Shown: one piece after another, positions 7,813-15,604 of the stretch
How positions within the stretch are numbered: position 1 is the first letter of the stretch
Layout of the letters: each line of letters opens with the position of its first letter
Origin: an uncultured Clostridia bacterium
GTDB lineage: Bacteria; Bacillota; Clostridia; TANB77; CAG-508
Direction: 5' to 3'
NCBI GenBank assembly: GCA_947589135.1
Contig: CANPZT010000011.1
Location: forward strand, 1-23,174
DNA: 23,174 bases
Program-made: the position numbers and the translations under genes
Notes under the pieces: generated by a model
What the model was told of the DNA's origin: nothing
Seen by the model: the letters and a program-made list of their open reading frames with translations, nothing else
Database searches by the model: none

Positions 7813-9357
7813 ATGTTATCAATTGTAAAAAGTATGGCATTAAATGGACTAAATGGATACTTAATATCAATACAAGTAGATATATCAAATGGAATGCCAT
7901 ATTTTGAAATTGTAGGTTTACCAGATACTAGTGTAAGAGAATCTAAAGAAAGAGTAAAAACTGCAATAAAGAATTCCAATATAGAATTTTTAAGCAGGAG
8001 AATTGTTGTAAATTTAGCACCTGCTAACACGAAAAAAGAAGGGTCAAGTTTGGATTTACCAATTGCAATAGGAATTTTGATTGCAAATGGAGTAATAAGA
8101 AATAAGCATTTAGAAAGCTTTTTAAAAGATACTATTTTTATTGGAGAGCTTTCATTAGATGGTACAATTGAAAGTGTAAGTGGGATTTTGCCAGTATGCA
8201 TTGAAGCAAAAAAATTGGGTATAAAAAGAATTATACTATCTGAAAAGAATGCAAAAGAAGCTTCCATAATTTCTGGATTAGATATACTCTCAGCTAGTAA
8301 ACTAAGCGAAGTAATAGAATATTTAAATGGAAAAATACCACTAAAAAAAGAAAAAAAATCTAATTTTTTTGTAGATAATGAAATAAAATACGAATTTGAT
8401 TTTTCAGATGTAAAAGGGCAAGAAAATATAAAAAGAGCATTAGAAATTGCTGCAGCAGGAGGTCATAATTGTTTATTAATTGGTAGTCCTGGCTCTGGCA
8501 AAACGATGTTAGCAAGACGATTGCCAAGCATTTTACCAGATATTGAATTTGAAGAATCTTTAGAAGTAACTAAAATACATAGTGTTGCAGGGTTAGTAAC
8601 TGAAAAAATGCCAATGATTTTAAAAAGACCATTTCGAAGTCCACATCACACTATTACTCCTGCATCATTAATTGGTGGAGGAAAAATGCCTAAACCTGGA
8701 GAAATTAGTTTAGCACATTATGGTGTTTTATTTCTAGATGAATTACCAGAATTTAAGAAAAGTACTTTAGAACTTTTGAGAGGTCCGTTAGAAGACAGAA
8801 ATGTAACAATTAGTAGATTAAATATGGCTATTACCTATCCATGTAATTTCATGTTTATTGCAAGCATGAATCCATGTCCATGTGGATATTACAATTGTAA
8901 AGAAAAAGAGTGTAGTTGCACACAAGATCAAATTAAAAAATATATAAACAAAATTAGTGGACCACTTTTAGATAGAATAGATATACAAATAGAAGTACAA
9001 AGTGTAGAATATCAGAAATTACAAAATAATAAAAAAGAAGAAACTTCAGAAATAATTAGGAAAAGAGTTAATCATGCAAGAAAAACTCAAATACAAAGAT
9101 ATGAAAAATATCACATTTTTTCTAACTCTGAATTAACTCCACAATTAATTGAAAAATATTGTAATATAGATAGTAAATGTAAAAACATACTAGAATTAGC
9201 ATTTGAAAGATTAGGATTAAGTGCAAGAGCATATAGTAGAATATTAAAAGTAGCAAGAACAATTGCAGATTTAGACAATTCAGATAACATAGAAACAAGC
9301 CATTTAGCAGAAGCAATCCAATATAGAAGTTTAGATAGAAAATATTGGGGAAGTTAG
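7813..9357 (+). CDS. comM: ComM/YifB family AAA+ ATPase
   Basis: The 514-residue protein belongs to the Mg-chelatase-like ComM/YifB family, the usual length for it. Homologues studied in natural transformation act as hexameric branch-migration helicases that extend integration of donor DNA. Visible parts: an N-terminal Lon-fold domain (1-180; NGMPYFEIVGLPDTSVRESK, then LDLPIAIGIL); AAA+ core with Walker A GSPGSGKT (224-231) and Walker B LFLDE (306-310); a Cys-rich insert CPCGYYNCKEKECSC (355-369); and a C-terminal helical domain ending SLDRKYWGS. The start follows AAAGGAGA and fits the family's M-x-x-V-x-S-x-A opening. The dprA remnant begins 11 nt after its stop, so the competence genes form one unit. 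Confidence 0.93.
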   Translation: MLSIVKSMALNGLNGYLISIQVDISNGMPYFEIVGLPDTSVRESKERVKTAIKNSNIEFLSRRIVVNLAPANTKKEGSSLDLPIAIGILIANGVIRNKHLESFLKDTIFIGELSLDGTIESVSGILPVCIEAKKLGIKRIILSEKNAKEASIISGLDILSASKLSEVIEYLNGKIPLKKEKKSNFFVDNEIKYEFDFSDVKGQENIKRALEIAAAGGHNCLLIGSPGSGKTMLARRLPSILPDIEFEESLEVTKIHSVAGLVTEKMPMILKRPFRSPHHTITPASLIGGGKMPKPGEISLAHYGVLFLDELPEFKKSTLELLRGPLEDRNVTISRLNMAITYPCNFMFIASMNPCPCGYYNCKEKECSCTQDQIKKYINKISGPLLDRIDIQIEVQSVEYQKLQNNKKEETSEIIRKRVNHARKTQIQRYEKYHIFSNSELTPQLIEKYCNIDSKCKNILELAFERLGLSARAYSRILKVARTIADLDNSDNIETSHLAEAIQYRSLDRKYWGS

Positions 9358-9368
9358 GAGTGATATAA

Positions 9369-10341
9369 ATTAGAATAGTTAACTTTGGAGACAAAGAATA
9401 TCCAAAACAATTAATTAATATAAAAAATCCTCCAAAAAAATTATATATAGAAGGAAATATAGATTTATTAAATACAAACATGCTTGCTATTATTGGCTCA
9501 AGAAATTGCACTGAAAATGGAAAAAAACTAGCACAAAAATTTGCACAAGAGCTAGTAGAACAAGAAATCACAATTGTTAGTGGAATGGCAAGTCGGAATT
9601 GACACAATTGCCCATAAAACAACACTAGAATGTAAAGGAAAAACAATTGCAGTTTTAGGGAATGGATTTAATCATATATTTCCAAAAGAAAACAAATCAC
9701 TTTATTATGATATTATAGAAAATGGAGGGTTAATAATTAGTGAATATCCACCAGAAACAAAAGCAAAATCTCAATATTTTATAGCAAGGAATAGAATTGT
9801 AAGTGGGATATCAATAGGAGTATTAATTGTTGAAGCAGCCTATAGAAGTGGCACAAGTGTTACGGCAAGACTTGCAACAGAACAAAATAAAAAAGTATTT
9901 GTTTTACCACATGAAATTGATGATATTCATGGAGTAGGTACAAATAGATTGATTAGAAAAGGTGCAATTTTAGTTACTTCTACAAAAGAAATAATAGAAG
10001 AATATGAATTTTTAGAATATAGAAAAGTACAAAAAAGAAAAATTAAAAATACAAAAGAAAAAGCAAAGGAGAAAGTAGATAAAACAGTAAGCAAGGACAA
10101 TAAAGAAAAAAATAATCTTGAAATAGAAATGCAAAAGAAAAAACTAAAAAAAGAAATATCTAATAAAAAATATCAAGAAATATATAACCTAATAACGACC
10201 CAAGTAATTAATATTAATGAAATTTATAAAAAAACAGGCATACAATTAAGCGAAATTAACCAAATATTATTTTTTTTGGAAATAGAAGGATATATCGAAA
10301 AAATTGCAGGAGGATATAGGTGTATTTTAAGCAAAGAATAG
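9369..10341 (+). pseudogene. dprA: dprA, DNA-processing protein, with a frameshift and an ATT start
   Basis: Two frames together spell one DprA (Smf) protein, the RecA loader for incoming single-stranded DNA. Frame one runs from 9369 (IRIVNFGDKEYPKQLINIKN, then MLAIIGSRNCTENGKKLA) to SGMA near 9590 and hits TGA at 9600. Frame two picks up exactly at GIDTIAHKTTL (9595), continues through the Rossmann-fold motifs (GNGFNHIFPKENKSLYYD, RNRIVSG, YRSGTSVTARLA) and a C-terminal winged-helix region (YQEIYNLI...IEGYIEKIAGGYR), and stops at 10341. One extra base within 9591-9594 explains the break; dropping the A at 9591 would restore M-A-V-G-I-D. No ATG, GTG or TTG begins frame one. ATT at 9369 sits 8 nt after AGGAG, where a start is expected. 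The gene is decayed, or wrongly assembled. Confidence 0.85.
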
Positions 10342-10682
10342 GAAAATTAGGAGAAGATTTAGCATGCAAATATTTAGAAAATGATAATTATAAAATTATT
10401 CACAGAAATTTTACTTGTAGACAAGGAGAAATTGATATTATTGCAAAAGATAATACTAAAAAAGAATTAGTTTTTATAGAGGTTAAAACTCGTTCTAGCT
10501 TAAAATATGGAATGCCTTGTGAAGCAGTTAATAAAGAAAAAAGAAAACATATTTATGAAGCAGGAAAATATTATCTTTATAAATATAAAATACAAGATAT
10601 AGCAATTAGATTAGATGTAATTGAAATTTATATAAAAAATGGTACATATTATTTAAATCAAATTAAGCAAGCATTTCTATAA
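10320..10682 (+). CDS. yraN: UPF0102 (YraN-like) putative endonuclease
   Basis: The 120-residue protein is of the usual YraN length. It has the family's restriction-endonuclease-like core: GKLGEDLACKYLE at the start, then GEIDII (36-41) and FIEVKTRSS (52-60), giving the E/D/E-x-K set of residues E37, D39, E54 and K56. The GTG start at 10320 is fixed by AGGAGG 6 nt upstream, and it overlaps the end of dprA by 22 nt, implying translational coupling. YraN commonly sits next to comM and dprA in Firmicutes. Its function is not established; a role in DNA processing or recombination is inferred from fold and neighbours. Confidence 0.9.
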   Translation: MYFKQRIGKLGEDLACKYLENDNYKIIHRNFTCRQGEIDIIAKDNTKKELVFIEVKTRSSLKYGMPCEAVNKEKRKHIYEAGKYYLYKYKIQDIAIRLDVIEIYIKNGTYYLNQIKQAFL

Positions 10683-10718
10683 CTAATGTCCAAAACTATA
10701 TAGTAAAAAACGTTTTAT

Positions 10719-10790
10719 AAAAAAAAAAGCCCTATTATAATTTATGAAGTGAACAACAAATAGTTCACTTCAAATTTAAAGGGGCTTTAT
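10719..10790 (-). terminator. Terminator between converging yraN and dgt, strongest on the minus strand
   Basis: An outer stem AAAGCCC (10726-10732) with GGGCTTT (10782-10788) encloses a perfect inner stem GAAGTGAAC/GTTCACTTC (10746-10754, 10763-10771). On the minus strand the outer stem runs into ten T (10719-10728), right for the end of dgt. On the plus strand only a short T run follows, so its use by yraN is less sure. Confidence 0.8.
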
Positions 10791-10807
10791 AATATTGTTA
10801 AAAATTT

Positions 10808-12016
10808 TTAAAATCCTATAATTTCATTATAAATTTCAATAGCAAAGTTATCTGTCATACCTGAAATATAATATAAAATTGCTTTATAAAAATCAATATT
10901 ATTTTCTTTATCAAATAGTATTTTATTCTTCAATTTTAAATTTTCACGATTACCAAAATCATAATAATTCATTAAAAATTCTGAAAAAGTCTGGCTAAGT
11001 TTTGGGTAGAATTTCTCCATATTTTTTACAGCAGAAATTGTATTACTACCATTAAAAGTTGATTTTAATAATGAATATATTTCGTTTAAAACAATATCAA
11101 AATATCGATTAGAAGGAATTATTCTTTTACAATTATAAATATTTTTATAATTAAATTTATTTATTTCATTCATTAATTGAAAAGCACTATCTGAGAAACA
11201 CAAACCTTTTTCAGGAGAAGAATTTTCACATAAATCCTTAACTAAATTATTTATAATTATAGTATTGTTAATTTTATCATTAGGATAGTTATAACCTAAT
11301 AAATTGTATAATTCATCTAAATTGCTATCCAAAATACCTAAAGTTATAGCATCTTCAATATCACGACCAAGATAAGAGATTTTATCTGCAATTTTTACTA
11401 CACAAGCTTCCCAAGTATATGGTGAATATTGATTAGGATAAGTATAAGTAGACAAATCAATAAACTCTTCTCTAGGTTTTAAACAATTTTCTGATATTTC
11501 TCCACAATGAGAGATAATACCATCTCTTACAGCATATGTCAAATTTAGATTTTGTTTATATTTTTCATAATCTTCTAATAATTCAATATTTTCGACTAGT
11601 TCTAAACCATTTCTTTCGTGCCAAAATGTTTTACCAATATTTTGCATTGAAAGCTTTGATAATACTTTTTCTCCAACGTGACCAAAAGGACTATGTCCTA
11701 TATCATGAGCAGAAGCAATGGCTTTTGTAAGTTCAGGATTTAATCCTAAATATTGTGCAATTGTATAACTGATTGACTCTACATGAATTACATGTTCAAT
11801 TCTTGTGCAAATGTGATCATTATTGGGAGAAAAAAATACTTGTGTTTTATGTTTTAATCTTCTATAAGCATTAGAATGAATAATTCGAGTATAATCTCTA
11901 CCAAATTCTGTACGTATATCATTATTCCTTTCATAAAGAGGTTTTTCTCTTGATATCATATTATTCCATTTAGAATTCATTTCATTTGCAAAATAATCTT
12001 TAAACGAATTTTTCAT
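10808..12016 (-). CDS. dgt: Deoxyguanosinetriphosphate triphosphohydrolase-like HD-domain protein
   Basis: The 402-residue protein is a dNTP triphosphohydrolase of the HD superfamily: it splits dGTP or other dNTPs to the nucleoside plus triphosphate and so tunes dNTP pools. The metal ligands are all visible: H75 in ICTRIEHVIHVE, H104-D105 in ASAHDIGHSPFGH, and D211 in KIADKISYLGRDIEDA. The N-terminal HSNAYRRLKHKTQVF is typical of the family. ATG at 12016 has AAAGGAG about 6 nt upstream. It is transcribed against its neighbours and shares a 400-bp divergent intergenic region, holding a foldback repeat, with the gmk-like operon. Which dNTP it prefers cannot be told from sequence. Confidence 0.92.
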   Translation of the reverse strand: MKNSFKDYFANEMNSKWNNMISREKPLYERNNDIRTEFGRDYTRIIHSNAYRRLKHKTQVFFSPNNDHICTRIEHVIHVESISYTIAQYLGLNPELTKAIASAHDIGHSPFGHVGEKVLSKLSMQNIGKTFWHERNGLELVENIELLEDYEKYKQNLNLTYAVRDGIISHCGEISENCLKPREEFIDLSTYTYPNQYSPYTWEACVVKIADKISYLGRDIEDAITLGILDSNLDELYNLLGYNYPNDKINNTIIINNLVKDLCENSSPEKGLCFSDSAFQLMNEINKFNYKNIYNCKRIIPSNRYFDIVLNEIYSLLKSTFNGSNTISAVKNMEKFYPKLSQTFSEFLMNYYDFGNRENLKLKNKILFDKENNIDFYKAILYYISGMTDNFAIEIYNEIIGF

Positions 12017-12121
12017 AAGTTACTCCTTTTTATAAATTCTTATAAATAAATTATTTATATTAGTTTATAATAAAAGTAGAAAAAAGTCTAGAATTGTAAA
12101 TAAATTACTTATATGATATAG

Positions 12122-12344
12122 CAAAATTAATTATAATAATTCAAATTTTTATAATTTATAGGCTCCCAAAGGATAATATTTTTAAATTTTTACATTATCC
12201 CCATTCTAAAAATTCTAACAAAAGTTTTTACAAACTTTTGAGAATTTTTGAACGGTCCCCACAATTTCATTTCAAAATTTAAAAATATTATCCTTTTCGC
12301 GCCAATGTTATTTTAATCTATTTGAATTATTATAATTAATTTTG
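12122..12344. repeat. Nested three-tier inverted repeat (REP/MITE-like foldback)
   Basis: The outer arms are perfect over 25 bp (12122-12146 with 12320-12344). The middle arms are perfect over 23 bp (12168-12190 with 12274-12296). The central hairpin pairs AAAAATTCT and CAAAAGTTT (12208-12227) with 12232-12249 around a 4-nt loop. A sub-element 12161-12303 has imperfect ends GGCTCCC/GGCGCGA and contains GAACGGTCCCC (12250-12260). No ORF lies inside. It fills the divergent region between dgt and the gmk-like operon. Confidence 0.75.
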
Positions 12345-12363
12345 GACTATTGCAATAAATACC

Positions 12364-12392
12364 TTGAATTAGAAAATACAAAATAGTATAAT
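12364..12392 (+). promoter_or_regulatory. Sigma-A promoter of the small ORF/gmk-like operon
   Basis: TTGAAT (12364-12369), 17 nt, TATAAT (12387-12392). It is 23 nt from the small ORF's start codon and just outside the foldback repeat. Confidence 0.75.
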
Positions 12393-12415
12393 AAATAACG
12401 AAAGGAGAATAAAAA

Positions 12416-12541
12416 ATGTTCAATTTAATAAAAGACGAATTTGATGAAAATTCAGATGATATTTTAGAGTCAATCAATAAAATGTTAGAAAATAATAAAC
12501 AAAAAGATAATGAAGAAAATAAAGAAGATAAAAAAGATTAG
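12416..12541 (+). CDS. 41-aa acidic, Lys/Glu-rich small protein, unknown
   Basis: The ATG at 12416 follows AAAGGAGA at good spacing and a strong promoter. The product begins MFNLIKDEFDENSDDILESI and ends in a charged, probably disordered tail of Asn, Lys, Glu and Asp. The N-terminal half could form one amphipathic helix. The gmk-like gene starts 9 nt after its stop, so the two are co-transcribed and probably coupled. I recognise no family. Its short length means chance cannot be fully excluded, but promoter, ribosome binding site and spacing all agree. Confidence 0.65.
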   Translation: MFNLIKDEFDENSDDILESINKMLENNKQKDNEENKEDKKD

Positions 12542-12550
12542 GGTGAAGAT

Positions 12551-13126
12551 ATGAATATAATTTATATTATGGGGAAAAGTTCATCAGGAAAAGATACAAT
12601 ATTCAATATACTAAAAGATAAATTAGATGTAAATAGTTATGTGATGTACACAACAAGACCAATTAGAGAAGGCGAGATACAAGGAGAAACATATAACTAC
12701 ATTTCAAATAAAGAAATGGAAGAATATATACAAGGAAAAAATAGCAAAAAGTTAATTGAATCAAGAACATATCAAACTATACATGGACCTTGGACATATG
12801 CAACAATTGAAGATAATCAATTTTATACTGAAAAAGATTTACTTATGGCAGGAACATTAGAATCTTACAATAAAATGAAAGAATACTTTAAAGAAAAATT
12901 AATTCCTATATATATTGAAGTGGAAGATGGATTAAGGCTAGAAAGAGCATTAAAAAGAGAACATAAACAAAAAGAACCTAAATATGAAGAACTATGTAGA
13001 AGATTTATTGCTGATAGTAAAGATTTTTCAGAAGAGAACATTATAAAAGCAGGAATAAAAAAGAGGTTTCAAAATATCGATTTAGATAAATGTGTTAATG
13101 AAATTATTGAATATATAAATAAATAA
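12551..13126 (+). CDS. Guanylate kinase-like P-loop protein
   Basis: The 191-residue protein opens with a P-loop GKSSSGKDT (8-16) and then TTRPIREGE, the GMP-binding loop pattern of guanylate kinases (S/T-T-R-x-x-R-x-G-E). A lid-like region and IYIEVEDGLRLERALKRE follow, where Gmk usually has the V-x-P-P segment. It converts GMP to GDP with ATP if it is a true Gmk. Against that, the P-loop has Asp15 where Ser/Thr is common, and the residues after the GMP loop are divergent. It may be a specialised Gmk-like protein, with the housekeeping gmk elsewhere. The start follows GGGTGA. It is second in a two-gene unit and lies directly upstream of the OLE RNA. Confidence 0.75.
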   Translation: MNIIYIMGKSSSGKDTIFNILKDKLDVNSYVMYTTRPIREGEIQGETYNYISNKEMEEYIQGKNSKKLIESRTYQTIHGPWTYATIEDNQFYTEKDLLMAGTLESYNKMKEYFKEKLIPIYIEVEDGLRLERALKREHKQKEPKYEELCRRFIADSKDFSEENIIKAGIKKRFQNIDLDKCVNEIIEYINK

Positions 13127-13228
13127 GAAAAAAAGAGAATATAAAAGAAAAATAAAGAAAACATTAAGTATAGTACAAAACTATAATACCTAGAATAATA
13201 ATTAAGATAAAAATTAACTTAAATTAAA

Positions 13229-13258
13229 TTGGAATATTTAGTTAAAATGTTATATAAT
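13229..13258 (+). promoter_or_regulatory. Promoter of the large structured RNA
   Basis: TTGGAA (13229-13234), 18 nt, TATAAT (13253-13258). This puts the start near 13265, where the G/C content and base pairing rise sharply. Confidence 0.6.
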
Positions 13259-13264
13259 ATATAT

Positions 13265-13876
13265 CGATGGTGCATTATTCTAGTCATACTGACTTTACGA
13301 GGGTGGGGCTAAAAATCCACTAAAGGGCACATCGTTGAAGTTTCTTAAGATTGCGCGAAATGCCAGTTTTGTGTGGTCTTAGGGAGTAAAGAATGTAGGG
13401 TATTATATAATGGCATATATAAGACTCCCTACTTTCGCTGAGGCTTAAAACAAAGTTTTAAGTGAAACCTATGTTGAGTGCCAAGACACAAAATACATAG
13501 AGTAGCCTGTCTTGAGTGAATGTATTGGGACTAATTTTTCCGTGAGTAAGATACAATTATGGCCAAATTGATTTTGCTATATAAATTATGAAATTGCATT
13601 TGCAAAAAAGACTAGTAAAGAATACCAGTATGTTAAGGAAAACTTCTAGAATGTTTGCTAATTTATAGCATAGAAGTCTAGGGATTAAGGTACAGATTTT
13701 AGTGGCGATCTGGTGTCTACATCTTATATAAGTAGATATTTTCCTTAAACGGAAACGACTCTAACAGTAATGTTAAGTGGAAAATAGAGAAATTCGACTA
13801 GACCTAAACTGTAAAATTTACTTAGGCTTTGACCATCTAAAAACAAAATAAACGATAGGCAGATTTAATCTGCCTA
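13265..13876 (+). ncRNA. ole: OLE RNA (ornate, large, extremophilic), by context and structure
   Basis: A roughly 600-nt stretch has no ORF, is richer in G/C than the flanking spacers, and is full of hairpins: TAGGGAGT with ACTCCCTA in the first third, CTTAAAAC/GTTTTAAG near 13445, the ACTTCTA/TAGAAGT region near 13645, TCTAC/GTAGA near 13717, CCTAA/TTAGG near 13803, and the closing TAGGCAGAT/ATCTGCCTA at 13856-13876. It has its own promoter and lies directly upstream of an oapA homologue. That is the defining arrangement of OLE RNA, which forms a membrane-bound complex with OapA and is linked to stress tolerance. The length matches the family. I did not match the RNA base by base, so the call rests mainly on OapA. 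Confidence 0.75.
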
Positions 13877-13903
13877 AAATTATTATAAAAGGAGCAATAA
13901 GTA

Positions 13904-13948
13904 TTGAAAAACATAAAAGAGTTTGCTCTAAGAAAGGGATATAATTAA
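13904..13948 (+). CDS. 14-codon ORF between OLE RNA and oapA (possible leader peptide)
   Basis: TTG at 13904 is 9 nt after AAAAGGAG, a better ribosome binding site than that of oapA itself, and it encodes MKNIKEFALRKGYN before TAA at 13946-13948. oapA starts 2 nt later. Its weaker AAAGGG (13933-13938) lies inside this ORF, so translation of the short ORF could open or feed oapA. No family is known to me. Confidence 0.45.
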   Translation: MKNIKEFALRKGYN

Positions 13949-13950
13949 AG

Positions 13951-14502
13951 ATGAAAAATAAGCAAGAAAACAAAGAAAATCAAAAAGAAGACTCGGATAT
14001 TAAATGGTTTATAAAAATTTTTATACTTACTTTTGTGTTATCTATAATATTTTCATACATATCAGCAAATGGAGTATCTAATTTAAGCTTAATACCAGCT
14101 ATTCTTATTTTAATTTTGGTTATATTAATAGGAATATTTTTTGATATTATAGGTGTTGCAGTAACAGTAGCAAATGAGCATGAGTTTCATGCAAAAGCAA
14201 CTAAAAAAGTAAAAGGCTCTAAGGATTCTATACAATTAATTAGAAATGCGCCAAAAGTTGCTAATATTTGTGCAGATGTCATAGGTGATATATGTGGAGT
14301 ATTAAGTGGGGCAATTAGTGCATTAATTTCAATGAAAATAACGGAAACAATAGGAGTAAACTTTAATATTCAATTTATTTTAAGTGCAACTGTTGCAGCA
14401 CTTACAGTAGGTGGAAAAGCTTTAGGAAAGACTATTGCAAATAATAATTCAACACAGATTGTTCATGCAGTTGGAATAGTATTAAATAAGTTTAGAAAGT
14501 AG
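13951..14502 (+). CDS. oapA: OLE-associated membrane protein OapA
   Basis: The 183-residue protein has about four membrane helices (19-38, 47-70, 106-130, 141-157) and a polar loop between the second and third. The region around the second helix reads GIFFDIIGVAVTVANEHEFH, followed by KATKKVKGSKDSIQLIRNA, ANICADVIGDICGVLSG and LTVGGKALGK. This agrees in length, topology and conserved stretches with OapA as I recall it, the protein that binds OLE RNA and brings it to the membrane. The conserved Asp/Gly of the second helix (D65, G68 here) is in the region tied to OapA function. The gene lies just 3' of the structured RNA, as in other OLE loci. Basic residues (81-103) between helices are a plausible RNA-binding face. 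Confidence 0.85.
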   Translation: MKNKQENKENQKEDSDIKWFIKIFILTFVLSIIFSYISANGVSNLSLIPAILILILVILIGIFFDIIGVAVTVANEHEFHAKATKKVKGSKDSIQLIRNAPKVANICADVIGDICGVLSGAISALISMKITETIGVNFNIQFILSATVAALTVGGKALGKTIANNNSTQIVHAVGIVLNKFRK

Positions 14503-14553
14503 ATTGTATAGAAAAATAGTTAGCATTATACACATATAAGAGGATAATAAAAA

Positions 14554-15537
14554 ATGAAAAAAGAAAAAAGAAAAAAGAGAAAACTAAGAAAAGATAGAAT
14601 AGCCATGGTATTAATATTAATAATATTAATAATTTTTATAGTTATTAAATTAACCAACAAAGAAGAAACAATTGAAACAGTTGCAGTTCAAGAAGAAAAT
14701 ACTCAAGATGTTGATAATACAAATTCAATAAATCAGAATAATCAAGATATAGCTGATGGAAATGAAACTCAAGAAAACAAAGCACAAACAAGTACAAAAA
14801 TAGATTTTCTAGCAGATTTAGATGTACCTGTATATAAAAAGAGTGAAAAAAATATAAAAATACCAGTATTAATTTACCATAATTTTAGAACACCAATACC
14901 TTATAAAGAAGATGTATATAATTTATTTAGTAACCAGGAGAATTTTGACGAAAATATAAAAACATTATTAGATGCTGGATACACATTTATTACATTAGAA
15001 GACTTGTATAAATATAACAAAAATGAAATTGGATTACCAGAAAAAGTTATAATAATTACAATGGATGATGGACAAATTGGATGTTATACAGAAGCCTTTC
15101 CAGTACTAAAAAAATATAATGTGCCTGCAACTATATTTATAGTAAATACATTAGTAGGAACAGAAGATTATTTTTCTTGGCAACAAGCAAAAGAAATGTA
15201 TGATACAGGATTAGTTAAAATTCATTGTCATGGATATAATCATTCTGAATATAGCAGTGTAGGAAAAGAAAAATTAGTTTCAGACTATACAAAATCTCAT
15301 AAAGAAATAGAAGAACATATGGGAGAAAAAATACAAAAAATAATGGCATATCCTGCAGGTAAGTCATCTCAAGATACAATAAGATGGCTAAAAGAAATAG
15401 GATTTGAAATTCAAGTACAAACACGCTATGGCACAGTAAATAAAAGTAATGCATTAGATCTAACAAATTTGGGAAGAATAAGAGCTGAAAGAGCAACTGG
15501 AAAACAAATACTTTCAGCAATAAATGCCAGTGTTTAA
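14554..15537 (+). CDS. Membrane-anchored polysaccharide deacetylase (NodB domain)
   Basis: The 327-residue protein has a very basic N-terminus and one membrane helix (16-33), then a Gln/Asn/Glu-rich linker to about residue 100, and a NodB-fold domain outside the cell. Catalytic motifs: TMDDG (169-173; families usually have TFDDG), with D171-D172 as base and metal ligand; HGYNH (226-230), the other metal ligands; and AYPAGK (265-270) in place of R-x-P-Y/F-G. It should remove acetyl groups from N-acetylglucosamine in peptidoglycan or a surface glycan; the exact substrate is not visible. It sits 51 nt after oapA with AGAGGAT upstream, so it may be transcribed with the OLE locus. Confidence 0.88.
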   Translation: MKKEKRKKRKLRKDRIAMVLILIILIIFIVIKLTNKEETIETVAVQEENTQDVDNTNSINQNNQDIADGNETQENKAQTSTKIDFLADLDVPVYKKSEKNIKIPVLIYHNFRTPIPYKEDVYNLFSNQENFDENIKTLLDAGYTFITLEDLYKYNKNEIGLPEKVIIITMDDGQIGCYTEAFPVLKKYNVPATIFIVNTLVGTEDYFSWQQAKEMYDTGLVKIHCHGYNHSEYSSVGKEKLVSDYTKSHKEIEEHMGEKIQKIMAYPAGKSSQDTIRWLKEIGFEIQVQTRYGTVNKSNALDLTNLGRIRAERATGKQILSAINASV

Positions 15538-15604
15538 AATTATAAAAATAATGGCAAAGTTTTGGCAAAGTAATGGCGAAGATTGAAATATAAAGGGTGA
15601 TGAA

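Noticed and set aside
9574..10341. A separate 255-aa protein starting at TTG 9574
   Set aside because: The first five codons read out of the frame of dprA; homology shows the region is the second part of a frameshifted dprA.
13265..13876. RNase P RNA, tmRNA or a group II intron in the structured region
   Set aside because: No tmRNA tag frame, no recognisable RNase P core segments, and no intron domain V or reverse transcriptase; the downstream OapA fits OLE instead.
15550..15582. TGGCAAAG-type tandem repeat before the SDR gene
   Set aside because: Too short and imperfect to support any function; no tRNA or protein site recognised.
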